The translations under genes were made by a program, and so were the position numbers. The notes beneath the pieces were generated by a model, which worked only from the letters and a program-made list of their open reading frames with translations, ran no database searches and was not told the DNA's origin. A stretch of 64,000 bases of DNA from positions 744,001 to 808,000 of the forward strand of contig OY759361.1 of the NCBI GenBank assembly GCA_963662355.1, in the 5' to 3' direction. The DNA is from WTFY01 sp026713925 (GTDB lineage Bacteria; Pseudomonadota; Gammaproteobacteria; UBA4575). This document shows, one piece after another, positions 51,417 through 61,174 of the stretch (the first letter of the stretch is position 1; each line of letters begins with the position of its first letter).

Positions 51417-53696
51417 ATGTCGCTGGATCCAGACACCAAAGACCTGACCGTACCCAAGCCGCTAGAATTCAACCTGCCGTTGTGGCGCAGGCGCTCGATC
51501 CGGGATTTTCTGGCCCGGTACATGGTCGGGGCAGGCGGCATCGCCGTCATTGGCTCGATCATCCTCATTTTTGTCTTCCTGTTCGCCGTGGTGTTCCCCC
51601 TGTTCAAAGGTGCACACATGCACCAAGTCACAAGCTACAGCCTGTCGCAGGGGGAAGCCGGAGACACCCTGATGTATGCGACAGAAGAGCAGGCGGAAAT
51701 TTCCATGCGTCTGGATTCGAATGGGGTGGTGCACTTCTTCTTTGTGGATACCGGAACGACCGTTCACAAGGTCGATCTGCTGGCAGGTTTCAATGCCCGC
51801 GTCAGCAGCTGGGCCCATGTCAATGCTGACCAGAACATCATTGGTCTGGGACTGGACACCGGGCAGATCCTGATTTTCCGGCACAGCTATGTTCTGAAGT
51901 ATGGCGACGACCGGCGCACCATTGTCCCCCGAATTACCTATCCATATGGTGAGGAACCCCTTGATCTAGAAATCGGCAACCGGGAGGTGATTGATTTTGC
52001 CGTAGGGGACAATGAGGAGGGGCTGACCATCTTTGCCTATACCGAAGATGGTTCGAACCTCGTCGATTTCGAAAAAATTTCCTCGTTCATGGATGAAGAT
52101 GAAGTGGAACTGGAGTTGGCCAGCCGGGTGGAGTTGCCCTATATCCATACCCCGATCCGGACTCTGCTGTCACCGGAAAGGCAATGGCTATACCTGTTGA
52201 GCCAGGACGGTGTGATCGCTTTTTACGATATTCGCTCCAAGGACAGACCTGCCCATGTTGAGGATGTCTCGCCTTTGGAAGAAGGCCGCACACCGGCTTC
52301 ATTCGAGTTCCTGGTCGGTGGAATCTCGGTATTGCTCGGCGATGACCGGGGCAATATCTATCAGTTGTTTCTGGTGCGCGATGAGGCCGGCATGCAGCAC
52401 CTGACCAAAATCAGGCAGTTCAACAGCGGCAGTTCGAAAATTTCGGGAATAACGACCGAGCGGTTGCGCAAAGGGTTCCTGGTTACGGATGAAGCCGGTA
52501 ATGTCTCCATTTTCCATACTACGGCGTCGCGGCACTTGCTGACCGAAGAAATTACCGACCGTCCGCTTTTGCACTTAAGCATTGCACCGAGAAGTGACAA
52601 GATCCTGGCTGAGGATAACACCGGTGCGCTGCATGTCTGGAAGCTAGACTCCGAGCATCCGGAAGCCTCGTTCAGCTCGATCTGGGGCAAAGTCTGGTAC
52701 GAGAGCTATCCGGAACCGGATTTCGTGTGGCAGTCTTCTTCCGCATCAAGTGATTTCGAGCCGAAGTTCAGCCTGACTCCGCTGACCTTCGGCACGTTCA
52801 AAGCAGCATTTTATGCCATGTTGCTGGCAATGCCGCTTGCCATTTGCGGGGCCATCTTCACGGCCTACTTCATGGCCCCGCAAATGCGGGGTCTGGTCAA
52901 ACCCACCATTGAAATCATGGAGGCCCTGCCTACCGTAATCCTGGGATTTCTGGCTGGCCTGTGGCTGGCACCTTATGTGGAGGCCCATCTGCCAGGCATT
53001 TTCGTCTGCCTGCTGGCCATCCCGGGAGGGATGTTCCTGGCCAGCCTCATCTGGTGGCATGTTCCGGAAAGCATCAAGATGCTCGTTCCGGATGGCTGGC
53101 AGGCCGCACTGCTGGTTCCTGTGGTCCTGATCTGCGGGTGGCTGGCCCTGACCATGAGCCCGTGGATGGAAAACACGCTGTTTGACGGCAACATGAGAAT
53201 CTGGATCACGGATACCCTGGATATCGGATATGACCAGAGGAACTCGATTATCATTGGCATCGCTATGGGATTTGCAGTCATCCCAACCATTTTTTCCATT
53301 GCCGAGGATGCGGTGTTCAGTGTTCCAAAGCATTTGACTGCCGGGTCTTTGGCGCTGGGTGCGACGCCATGGCAATCCCTGGTACGAGTCGTGTTGCCTT
53401 CTGCAAGTCCCGGGATTTTTTCCGCAACCATGATTGGACTCGGGCGTGCAGTAGGGGAAACCATGATCGTACTGATGGCTACCGGCAATACCCCGGTGAT
53501 GGATTTCAGCATCTTTGAAGGGATGCGCACGCTTTCCGCCAACGTTGCGGTAGAACTGCCGGAGTCGGAGGTGGACAGCACCCATTTCAGGATCCTGTTC
53601 CTGGCTGCACTGGTGCTGTTTATATTCACATTTTTCTTCAACACCGTCGCTGAGATTATCCGTCAGCGGTTGCGGGAAAAATACAGCACGCTCTAG
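51417..53696 (+). CDS. pstC: phosphate ABC transporter permease PstC with large periplasmic domain
   Basis: Inner-membrane permease of 759 residues, more than twice the E. coli length of 319. After the first helix (about 32-61) about 390 residues are inserted before the permease domain, which begins near residue 457 and has the usual helices and the EAA-like loop LALGATPWQSLVRVVLPSASPGI. The insert shows repeated beta-strand blocks ending in aromatic-Asp patterns (LYLLSQDGVIAFYDIRS, FLVTDEAGNVSIFHT, LAEDNTGALHVWKLDS), resembling a WD40/YVTN beta-propeller. Similar long PstC occur in Pseudomonas; their role is unknown. Confidence 0.93.
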   Translation: MSLDPDTKDLTVPKPLEFNLPLWRRRSIRDFLARYMVGAGGIAVIGSIILIFVFLFAVVFPLFKGAHMHQVTSYSLSQGEAGDTLMYATEEQAEISMRLDSNGVVHFFFVDTGTTVHKVDLLAGFNARVSSWAHVNADQNIIGLGLDTGQILIFRHSYVLKYGDDRRTIVPRITYPYGEEPLDLEIGNREVIDFAVGDNEEGLTIFAYTEDGSNLVDFEKISSFMDEDEVELELASRVELPYIHTPIRTLLSPERQWLYLLSQDGVIAFYDIRSKDRPAHVEDVSPLEEGRTPASFEFLVGGISVLLGDDRGNIYQLFLVRDEAGMQHLTKIRQFNSGSSKISGITTERLRKGFLVTDEAGNVSIFHTTASRHLLTEEITDRPLLHLSIAPRSDKILAEDNTGALHVWKLDSEHPEASFSSIWGKVWYESYPEPDFVWQSSSASSDFEPKFSLTPLTFGTFKAAFYAMLLAMPLAICGAIFTAYFMAPQMRGLVKPTIEIMEALPTVILGFLAGLWLAPYVEAHLPGIFVCLLAIPGGMFLASLIWWHVPESIKMLVPDGWQAALLVPVVLICGWLALTMSPWMENTLFDGNMRIWITDTLDIGYDQRNSIIIGIAMGFAVIPTIFSIAEDAVFSVPKHLTAGSLALGATPWQSLVRVVLPSASPGIFSATMIGLGRAVGETMIVLMATGNTPVMDFSIFEGMRTLSANVAVELPESEVDSTHFRILFLAALVLFIFTFFFNTVAEIIRQRLREKYSTL

Positions 53697-53719
53697 AGGA
53701 CCATTTTACAAGCCAGCAC

Positions 53720-55402
53720 ATGTCAGACCCAACGAATCAGAACAGTTTCAAGTCATTCATGTCATCCGGGCAGCCCTGGGTATGGATGAACGGGGGGGCT
53801 GTAGCCATCAGCATGGTCATGGTGGCCGGTCTGTTGCTGCTGATCGCTGCCCGTGGTCTGGGCCATTTCTGGCCCAAGACGGTATACGAGATTGAGTACG
53901 ATAACGGTACCAACATCGTGCAAATTGTAGGTGAACGGGTAGAGACGGAAGAAGTACCCAGGCAACGGATTGTCGAATCCGGGATCAAGATTGACAGTGA
54001 CGAGGACCTGATCAAACGTAGCCTGATCAAGGTAGGTATTCGTGAAGTGCTGGGTGTTGATTTCATGCTTACGGTCGCACCCAATGAGAAAAGCGTGCGC
54101 GTCCCGGAAGACGTGATCGTGCTGGAACGCACGCAATGGGGAAATTTTTACGGCTATCTGACTGGCGTGAAAGAAGACGACAGGACGGTAGATGTGGCCA
54201 GTGCTGCCATGTGGGATGAACTGGAGGTTCGCCTGCATCGAGTGAAAGAACTGAGAGAACGTATCGAGCATATCGAGAAAACAGATATTGGTGCAATCAA
54301 CTTCCAGCTTGAAAAACTGCGTCTCAGGAAACGGGGCCTTGAACTGAAAGGCGTGACTGGACAAGGGCCGTATGACCAGATTACAGCCAGGCAGGATCAA
54401 TACACCCGTGAATACGAGGTGCTGAAAGAGGAACTGGATTCCCTGTACCGGGATCTCGCGCGTGACAGCCTCAGGGCACGGGTCATGACAGGCGATGAAG
54501 CTGAAATCAAGCTTTCCAATGTGGTCAAGGCTTACCGTCCCAATGCGATGAGCCTGGGCGAGAAGGTCGTGTTTTACATCAAGACATTCTGGGGATTTAT
54601 TTCCGATGACCCGCGTGAGGCGAATACCGAGGGAGGCATTTTCCCGGCCATCTTTGGTACCGTTGTCATGGTATTGCTGATGTCGATTATCGTTGCCCCG
54701 TTTGGCGTCGTCGCAGCCATCTACCTGCGCGAGTATGCACATCAGGGGTTTATCACACGTCTGGTGAGGATCTCGGTCAATAACCTGGCAGGTGTGCCAT
54801 CCATCGTGTACGGGGTATTTGGACTTGGCTTCTTTGTTTACGTGGTTGGCGGCACCATCGATGAACTGTTCTACCGCGAGGCCCTGCCGTCTCCGACATT
54901 CGGTTCAGGGGGTGTGCTTTGGGCGTCATTGACCCTCGCGTTGCTGACCGTACCGGTTGTCATCGTTGCGACCGAAGAAGGGTTGTCACGCATCCCCCGT
55001 TCGATACGTGAAGGTTCGATGGCACTAGGTGCAACCAAGGCTGAAACCCTGTGGCGCACGGTTCTTCCGATGGCAAGTCCTGCGATGATGACCGGCTTGA
55101 TTCTGGCCGTTGCACGTGCGGCCGGAGAGGTGGCGCCCCTGATGCTGGTGGGTGCTGTGAAATTGGCCCCTTCCCTGCCGGTCGATATCAATGCGCCTTT
55201 CGTGCACCTGGAGCGCAAATTCATGCATCTGGGATTCCATATCTACGATGTGGGCTTTCAGAGCCCGAATGTGGAGGCCGCGCGCCCGCTGGTGTATGCG
55301 ACCGCTTTGATACTGGTGGCAGTGATTGTTATTCTGAACCTGTCTGCAATATATATACGCAATCACTTGCGGGAGAAATACAGAAACCTGGAGCAGCACT
55401 AG
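53720..55402 (+). CDS. pstA: phosphate ABC transporter permease PstA with coiled-coil insert
   Basis: 560 residues against 296 in E. coli. The first helix is at about 17-40; then about 260 residues are inserted, including a long coiled coil (about 167-253, LHRVKELRERIEHIEK and YEVLKEELDSLYRDLARD). The permease domain starts near residue 307 and carries NNLAGVPSIVYGVFGLGFF and GSMALGATKAETLWRTVLPMASP. Paired with the enlarged PstC, so the two inserts probably meet in the periplasm. Confidence 0.93.
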   Translation: MSDPTNQNSFKSFMSSGQPWVWMNGGAVAISMVMVAGLLLLIAARGLGHFWPKTVYEIEYDNGTNIVQIVGERVETEEVPRQRIVESGIKIDSDEDLIKRSLIKVGIREVLGVDFMLTVAPNEKSVRVPEDVIVLERTQWGNFYGYLTGVKEDDRTVDVASAAMWDELEVRLHRVKELRERIEHIEKTDIGAINFQLEKLRLRKRGLELKGVTGQGPYDQITARQDQYTREYEVLKEELDSLYRDLARDSLRARVMTGDEAEIKLSNVVKAYRPNAMSLGEKVVFYIKTFWGFISDDPREANTEGGIFPAIFGTVVMVLLMSIIVAPFGVVAAIYLREYAHQGFITRLVRISVNNLAGVPSIVYGVFGLGFFVYVVGGTIDELFYREALPSPTFGSGGVLWASLTLALLTVPVVIVATEEGLSRIPRSIREGSMALGATKAETLWRTVLPMASPAMMTGLILAVARAAGEVAPLMLVGAVKLAPSLPVDINAPFVHLERKFMHLGFHIYDVGFQSPNVEAARPLVYATALILVAVIVILNLSAIYIRNHLREKYRNLEQH

Positions 55403-55444
55403 GCCCTTTTATTGCTGGGCAGTATTGGACAGGAGCTAAGGAAA

Positions 55445-56269
55445 ATGACTATGGCGGCACCACAGATTTCACAAGACGTCCTCCTCAACCGGGCCAGTCC
55501 CGAACTGGAGTCGGAGAAGACATGCTTTGAATGCAAGGATTTTTGCCTGTATTACGGGTCCGCCCAGGCCTTGCGAGATATCAATATGGTTGTTCCCGAA
55601 AAAAGGGTTACGGCATTCATCGGTCCCAGCGGGTGTGGAAAGTCCACGCTGTTGCGCTGCATGAACCGTATGAACGACCTGATTGACATTGTCCGGCTGG
55701 AAGGTGTGATGCTGCTGTACGGAAAGGACATCAACACGAAAACGGTCAATGTGGCAGAGTTGCGTCGCAAGGTGGGGATGGTTTTTCAAAAACCCAATCC
55801 TTTTCCGAAGACCGTGTACGAAAATGTGGCCTACGGGTTGCGGCTGCAGGGTGTAAACAAGAAACGGGTGCTGGACGAAAGGGTTGAATGGGCGTTGAAG
55901 GGTGCAGCGTTATGGGAAGAGGTCAAGGACCGGCTGCAGGACAATGCGCTGGGATTATCGGGCGGGCAACAGCAACGCCTGGTGATTGCGCGGGCCATTG
56001 CGATTCAGCCCGAGGTCATTTTGCTGGATGAGCCGGCTTCCGCGCTGGACCCTATTTCGACACTGAAAATTGAAGAGCTGATCATTCAGTTGAAAAAGGA
56101 CTATACCGTCGTCATTGTTACTCACAATATGCAGCAGGCGGCACGTGTTTCGGATTACACAGCCTTTATGTATCTGGGAGAGCTTGTCGAGTTTGGTGCA
56201 ACTGACCAGTTGTTCACCAACCCGAGCGAGAAACAGACGGAAGACTATATTACAGGCCGTTACGGCTGA
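55445..56269 (+). CDS. pstB: phosphate ABC transporter ATP-binding protein
   Basis: 274-residue ATPase of the Pst importer. Walker A GPSGCGKST, Q-loop VFQKPNPFPKTVYENVAYG, signature LSGGQQQRLVIARA, Walker B VILLDEPASALDPIST and switch VTHNMQQAARVSD. ATG 55445 is preferred because AAGGA precedes it; an earlier start at 55412 is possible. Confidence 0.97.
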   Translation: MTMAAPQISQDVLLNRASPELESEKTCFECKDFCLYYGSAQALRDINMVVPEKRVTAFIGPSGCGKSTLLRCMNRMNDLIDIVRLEGVMLLYGKDINTKTVNVAELRRKVGMVFQKPNPFPKTVYENVAYGLRLQGVNKKRVLDERVEWALKGAALWEEVKDRLQDNALGLSGGQQQRLVIARAIAIQPEVILLDEPASALDPISTLKIEELIIQLKKDYTVVIVTHNMQQAARVSDYTAFMYLGELVEFGATDQLFTNPSEKQTEDYITGRYG

Positions 56270-56297
56270 TCGCTAGCGGAACCATTCGGAGTAATAC

Positions 56298-57023
56298 ATG
56301 GTATTTCAAGACATCGGGCAGCATATTTCCCGCCAGTATGATGAGGATCTCGAGTCCTTGCGCAGCAAGGTGCTGAACATGGGGGGCATGGTAGAAAAAC
56401 AGGTTGAAAATGCGCTGCTGGCACTGACCCGCTCAGACAGCAGTCTGGCAGAAGATGTGGCGACCAGTGATTATCGGATTAATTCGATGGAGGTGGCAAT
56501 TGACGAGGAGTGCACCCATGTGATTGCACGGCGTCAACCCGCTGCCAGCGATCTTCGTCTGGTTGTCGCAATTCTCAAGACCATCACGGATTTGGAAAGA
56601 ATAGGGGATGAAGCGGAAAAGATCGGCAGGCATGCCGTGAAGCTTGCAGCCGTTGAACGCACCCCAACCTATTTTTCGGAACTCAAACATCTTGGAGAAC
56701 AGGTCCGCAAGATGCTGCATGACTGTCTGGATGCCTTGGCCCGCATGGACCTTGAGAGCGCACTGGCCATTGCAGAGGGCGACAGGGATATCAATGAGGA
56801 ATATGATGCTTTGGCACGCCAGCTGATCACCCATATGATGGAAGATCCGCGTTCCATCAAACGTTCACTCAGGGTTATGTGGTGTGCACGTTCGTTGGAA
56901 CGCATCGGTGACCATGCGAAAAATATCTGTGAATATGTGATTTATACCGTAGCCGGGAAAGACATCCGCCACACAAGCTTTGATCAGGTCAAGGCTGAAC
57001 TCGGCGATATGAATGGCAAATAG
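56298..57023 (+). CDS. phoU: phosphate signalling protein PhoU
   Basis: Cytoplasmic two-bundle helical protein of 241 residues that links PstB status to PhoR and restrains the Pho response. The repeated metal-binding motif is present in both halves: ITDLERIGDEAEKIGRHAVKL and RSLERIGDHAKNICEYVIY. GGAG lies before the ATG. It closes the pst operon. Confidence 0.97.
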   Translation: MVFQDIGQHISRQYDEDLESLRSKVLNMGGMVEKQVENALLALTRSDSSLAEDVATSDYRINSMEVAIDEECTHVIARRQPAASDLRLVVAILKTITDLERIGDEAEKIGRHAVKLAAVERTPTYFSELKHLGEQVRKMLHDCLDALARMDLESALAIAEGDRDINEEYDALARQLITHMMEDPRSIKRSLRVMWCARSLERIGDHAKNICEYVIYTVAGKDIRHTSFDQVKAELGDMNGK

Positions 57024-57279
57024 GCTGGTTTGGCCTGCAACAGCCTCCCAGGCAGCATTCTGCTGGTCCCGAAGTAGTCACAAAGCTATATACTTCCCGT
57101 TGAACTTGATTGCTATCATGTACTATTGTTACCCTGCACAGGATATGCTCAGTACAGGTGTCGTGGTACAGCCGTACAATTGCTGTAACTGCTTTCATCA
57201 TCCGGTTCTGAGCAATACTACAAAAAGCCTCTAGGGGTGTGATCTTAAAACAATCTGGACAATAAGGAGTGAAATTGAA

Positions 57280-57477
57280 ATGCGTAGTCTAATTCTTGTT
57301 TTGTTCGCTTCTGCACTACTAATTGCCTGCAGCGGTGAAAAATCTGAAGAATCTGCGGTTGTTGGTGGCGATACCAGCAGTGAATTGACAGCCCAGGACA
57401 AGGTCAGCGATAGCGAATACGCGAAAAAATACGGGGCTGCAATGAAGCAGGCCATGAGCCAAAAGAAAGAAGAATGA
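57280..57477 (+). CDS. small predicted lipoprotein
   Basis: A 65-residue protein with a type II signal peptide and lipobox LLIAC (Cys17), then a short Ser/Glu-rich mature region ending in KKYGAAMKQAMSQKKEE. AAGGAG lies at good distance from the ATG, which supports expression. No known family recognised. It would be processed by LspA. Confidence 0.75.
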   Translation: MRSLILVLFASALLIACSGEKSEESAVVGGDTSSELTAQDKVSDSEYAKKYGAAMKQAMSQKKEE

Positions 57478-57484
57478 TAATCCT

Positions 57485-57520
57485 GCCGGCGTGACGGGGC
57501 TTGAAACCCTGTCTGCCGGC
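57485..57520 (+). terminator. long hairpin after the small lipoprotein
   Basis: GCCGGC at both ends and GACGGGG pairing with CCCTGTC inside make a strong stem just after the stop at 57477. No T-run follows, so its class is uncertain. Confidence 0.45.
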
Positions 57521-57731
57521 TATCTCCAGCTTGGCTTTAGCATGTTCGGGCGCGGTGCAGGGTTCATGGACTGAGCCGCATCGGCTTTAACTCGGGATAC
57601 TGCATGAACTGACGCTGCCATATGGCCGGTCGGTCAGCCCTGCCAGTAATCAGGCGTATCCGAATGCCTTTCTGCAGGCTAGAGGTCCGGCACTTCAGTG
57701 TATATTCCTTGGACGGGGATCGTTGCAGGTC

Positions 57732-58385
57732 ATGAGCAAACGTACACTTTTTATTGTCTCGGGCCCTTCCGGGTCAGGCAAAACCAGTCTGGTCAAGGCG
57801 CTTACTGAAAAAATGCCCGGCACGGTGGTTTCGGTCTCACACACCACCCGGCCTAGACGTCCCGGTGAAGTCGATGGCAAGGATTACTACTTCACAAGCG
57901 TGGAAGCGTTCACGGAGATGGTGGAAAACGGCGAATTTCTGGAACGTGCAGAAGTGTTCGGCAATTTTTATGGTACTTCCCAGGCATGCGTTCAAAAGCA
58001 GCTGGATGAGGGATTCAGGGTCATTCTGGAAATTGACTGGCAGGGCGCTCGGCTGACACGCCAGCGGATGCGCGGCATCACTTCGATATTCATCCTGCCT
58101 CCTTCCAGGGAAGAGCTCGAAAAACGCCTGCGTCACCGGGGGCAGGACAGCGATGCGACGATAGCAGGAAGAATGCGCAAGGCGGAAAGCGAAATCAGCC
58201 ACTACAACGAGTTTGACTACATCGTGCTGAATGAAGATTTTGACCGTGCCCTGGAGGAACTCGTCTGTCTGGTTTCCGACCCTGGCAGTTTCCAGCCTCT
58301 TGATGAGGGCAAACTGCGGTCCTTGACCACGGGATTACTGGGGTCGCGCTGGAAGCCGGAAGGCAAATTCGTTACACTCGACTAA
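57732..58385 (+). CDS. gmk: guanylate kinase
   Basis: Converts GMP to GDP; 217 residues. P-loop SGPSGSGKTSL, GMP-binding SHTTRPRRPGEVDGKDYYF and LEIDWQGARLTR. ATG 57732 is used; a TTG at 57723 is a weaker option. First gene of a gmk-rpoZ-spoT-ridA-recG row. Confidence 0.97.
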   Translation: MSKRTLFIVSGPSGSGKTSLVKALTEKMPGTVVSVSHTTRPRRPGEVDGKDYYFTSVEAFTEMVENGEFLERAEVFGNFYGTSQACVQKQLDEGFRVILEIDWQGARLTRQRMRGITSIFILPPSREELEKRLRHRGQDSDATIAGRMRKAESEISHYNEFDYIVLNEDFDRALEELVCLVSDPGSFQPLDEGKLRSLTTGLLGSRWKPEGKFVTLD

Positions 58386-58417
58386 TTGGCTGATCTGTCT
58401 TGACTTAGGAGTAAGGA

Positions 58418-58966
58418 ATGGCTCGTATAACGGTGGAAGATTGCCTGGAGCATGTGGAAAACCGCTTCAAGCTGGTATTGCTGGCAAGTAGCCGGGCACG
58501 CCAGCTCGTGCGAGGTGCAGAACCACTTGTACCCTGGGAGAACGACAAGCCCACAGTGGTGGCATTGCGCGAAATCGCGGAGAATCTGGTCAATGACGAG
58601 ACAATGCGTGAATCATCGGCTGCAATGGCGGAAGGGGATGCGGAATTTGTTGAAGACGAGTTGGCTGCCCTGTATAGCGAGATCAGCCGTGAAATGAACC
58701 AGACCGGGTTTGGTCAGGACCAAAAACCCGAAGCTGCAGAAGCGCCCGACAGCTTTCTCAGACAAGGCCTGGACCGTCCCGATGATGCACAGCCTGTGGC
58801 AGGAGCAGAGGCTGGACACGAACAGGTGTCCGGTTCGGACTCCGATGCAGGTATGAAAAAATCCGACTGGCAGCTCCTGGAGTCGCCGGGCCTGGCATCT
58901 GATACGGGCTCCGGCTTGTCCCCGGGCGATCCGGATTCGTCATCTGAAGAGGAACAGGGGCCCTAG
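58418..58966 (+). CDS. rpoZ: RNA polymerase omega subunit with long acidic C-terminal extension
   Basis: The first 75-90 residues are a standard omega chain (MARITVEDCLEHVENRFKLV, LLASSRARQL, NDKPTVVALREIAE). About 95 further residues follow, low in complexity and rich in Asp, Glu, Ser, Gly and Pro, ending SSSEEEQGP; the usual family length is about 90. The tail looks disordered. TAGGAG precedes the ATG. Between gmk and spoT as in E. coli; in E. coli omega is required for ppGpp site 1. Confidence 0.95.
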   Translation: MARITVEDCLEHVENRFKLVLLASSRARQLVRGAEPLVPWENDKPTVVALREIAENLVNDETMRESSAAMAEGDAEFVEDELAALYSEISREMNQTGFGQDQKPEAAEAPDSFLRQGLDRPDDAQPVAGAEAGHEQVSGSDSDAGMKKSDWQLLESPGLASDTGSGLSPGDPDSSSEEEQGP

Positions 58967-58996
58967 GTGACCCTCTGACAGGTCCTTGTAGCACCG

Positions 58997-61159
58997 ATGG
59001 CTAGTGTTGCAAAATCCGCTAGCGAAAAACTGGTTGCAAATTACCCTTCGCGATTCCTGATCAGTGACCTGTGTGCGTTGCTGGAAACCTACCTGGAACC
59101 GCAGTACATCAAGAATGTATATCATGCCTACCTGTTCAGTGCCGCTGCACATGAGGGCCAGACACGCCTTACCGGCGAGCCCTATATCTATCATCCGCTT
59201 GCCGTAGCCAGGATCCTGGCTGGAATGCATATGGACTCGCAGACAATTACTGCGGCCATTCTGCACGATGTCATCGAAGACACGGAAACCGCCAAGGAAC
59301 AGATCACCGATGAGTTTGGCAAGGATGTTGCTGAACTGGTGGACGGGGTCAGCAAGCTCACCAATCTGGAATTCGGCTCCAAGCGGGAAGCTCAGGCTGA
59401 AAACTTCCGGAAAATGATGCTCGCTTTTGCAAAAGACATACGTGTCATCATCATCAAGCTTGCGGACCGGCTGCACAACATGCGCACGGTAAGCGTGATG
59501 AACTATACCAAGCGCAGACGGATCGCGCGTGAAACCCTGGATATCTATGCGCCCATTGCAATGCGGCTGGGGATGCACGAACTGTGCATGGAGCTTGAAG
59601 AGCTTTCGTTTCAGATACTGTGGCCACGACGCTACGAGGTGTTACAGGAGTCCGTCAAGCGCACAAATGTCAATCGCAAGAAGCTGTTGCAGGAAGTGGA
59701 AAAGAACATCTGCGAGAGGCTGGAAGAAGCGGGCATCGTCAGCAGGATTCACGGGCGCGAGAAAAACACGTACAGCATTTACAGGAAGATGAAAGAAAAG
59801 CATCTGCAGTTCTCAGAGGTGTTTGACGTCTTTGGCTTCAGGATCGTCGCTGTTGACGTGGACACCTGTTACCGTGTGATCGGTGTGATCCATAACCTGT
59901 ACAAGCCGGTTCCCGGAAAATTCAAGGACTATATTGCCATCCCCAAGAAAAATGCTTATCAGTCACTGCATACTGTTCTATTCGGGCCGAAAGGGATTCC
60001 AATTGAAGTGCAAATCCGCTCCGAAGAAATGGACCAGGTTGCGCAGTCCGGGATTGCTGCGCACTGGATGTACAAGGACAGCAAGGGAGACCATGCTGCA
60101 CCGCATACACGGACCCGGGAATGGCTCAAGACCGTAGCGGAAATGCAGCACAGCTCCGGCAGTTCGCTTGAATTCCTGGAGAGCGTCAAGATCGACCTGT
60201 TTTATGATGAAATCTATGTGTTCACCCCGAGGGGCGACATCATGGAATTGCCCACCAATGCCACGGCAGTAGATTTTGCCTATGCTGTGCATTCGGATAT
60301 CGGAAACCATTGCATTGCAGCCCGGATCAACCGCCGACAGGAACCCTTGAGTACGGTCCTGGAGAATGGGCAAACCATCGACATTATCACTTCGGGCGAT
60401 GCTCATCCGAATCCAGCCTGGCTGAATTTTATTGTTACCGCCAAGGCGCGCACAAATATCCGCAGTTACCTCAAGAATCTGCAGAAAGAGGAAGCGGGTG
60501 AACTGGGTCTGCGGCTGCTGAACCAGGCACTACAGGCGTATGAAAAAACCTGGGAAGATGTCGGCAAACGGGATCTCGCACATTTGCTTGATGAGCTGCA
60601 ACTGGAATCCGAGCAGCAGTTGTTTGAAGAAGTGGGACTGGGGGACCGCTTGGCACCGTTTGTGATCAAGCACTTGGTCTCGCGGCGCAGTCGGTGGATC
60701 CGCTTGCGCCGCAGGAGCGAAAAAAAGAAGCCCCTGGCGATCCGTGGCACGGAAGGTATGGTAGTGAGCTACGGGAAATGCTGTCACCCCATCCCTGGCG
60801 ATCCGGTAGTCGGCGTGATGACTGCGGGCAAGGGTCTGGTCGTGCATTTCATCAAGTGCCGCAATATTGGCAGGAGCAGTCGGAACAAATGGATTCACGT
60901 CTACTGGGACAGCAATCCAGGCAGCGAATTTTCTGCGGAAATCAGCATCAAGACGGCCAATGAGCCGGGAGTACTGGCCGTGGTGGCTGCCAGGATCTCG
61001 GAAGAAAGCTCCAATATCGAAAACATCATGGCGGATGAAAAATATGGCGCAACGACTACCATTACCGTTTTGCTCACGGTCAGGGACCGTGATCACCTGG
61101 CCCGAATTATCCGGGCTGTCCGCAACACGCCGAAAATCTACAAGGTTAAACGTATTTGA
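58997..61159 (+). CDS. spoT: bifunctional (p)ppGpp synthetase/hydrolase SpoT
   Basis: 720 residues. The HD hydrolase domain is intact (YIYHPLAVARIL, ILHDVIEDTETAKE, IIIKLADRLHNMRT). The synthetase domain has VFGFRIVAVDVDTCYRVIG and EVQIRSEEM; its charged loop reads GKFKDYIAIPKKNAYQS, close to the RxKD type of bifunctional enzymes but with Lys for Arg and Ala for Gly. TGS (DEIYVFTPRGDIMELP) and C-terminal ACT domains follow. Confidence 0.96.
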   Translation: MASVAKSASEKLVANYPSRFLISDLCALLETYLEPQYIKNVYHAYLFSAAAHEGQTRLTGEPYIYHPLAVARILAGMHMDSQTITAAILHDVIEDTETAKEQITDEFGKDVAELVDGVSKLTNLEFGSKREAQAENFRKMMLAFAKDIRVIIIKLADRLHNMRTVSVMNYTKRRRIARETLDIYAPIAMRLGMHELCMELEELSFQILWPRRYEVLQESVKRTNVNRKKLLQEVEKNICERLEEAGIVSRIHGREKNTYSIYRKMKEKHLQFSEVFDVFGFRIVAVDVDTCYRVIGVIHNLYKPVPGKFKDYIAIPKKNAYQSLHTVLFGPKGIPIEVQIRSEEMDQVAQSGIAAHWMYKDSKGDHAAPHTRTREWLKTVAEMQHSSGSSLEFLESVKIDLFYDEIYVFTPRGDIMELPTNATAVDFAYAVHSDIGNHCIAARINRRQEPLSTVLENGQTIDIITSGDAHPNPAWLNFIVTAKARTNIRSYLKNLQKEEAGELGLRLLNQALQAYEKTWEDVGKRDLAHLLDELQLESEQQLFEEVGLGDRLAPFVIKHLVSRRSRWIRLRRRSEKKKPLAIRGTEGMVVSYGKCCHPIPGDPVVGVMTAGKGLVVHFIKCRNIGRSSRNKWIHVYWDSNPGSEFSAEISIKTANEPGVLAVVAARISEESSNIENIMADEKYGATTTITVLLTVRDRDHLARIIRAVRNTPKIYKVKRI

Positions 61160-61174
61160 AAAGGAGATGTACAC

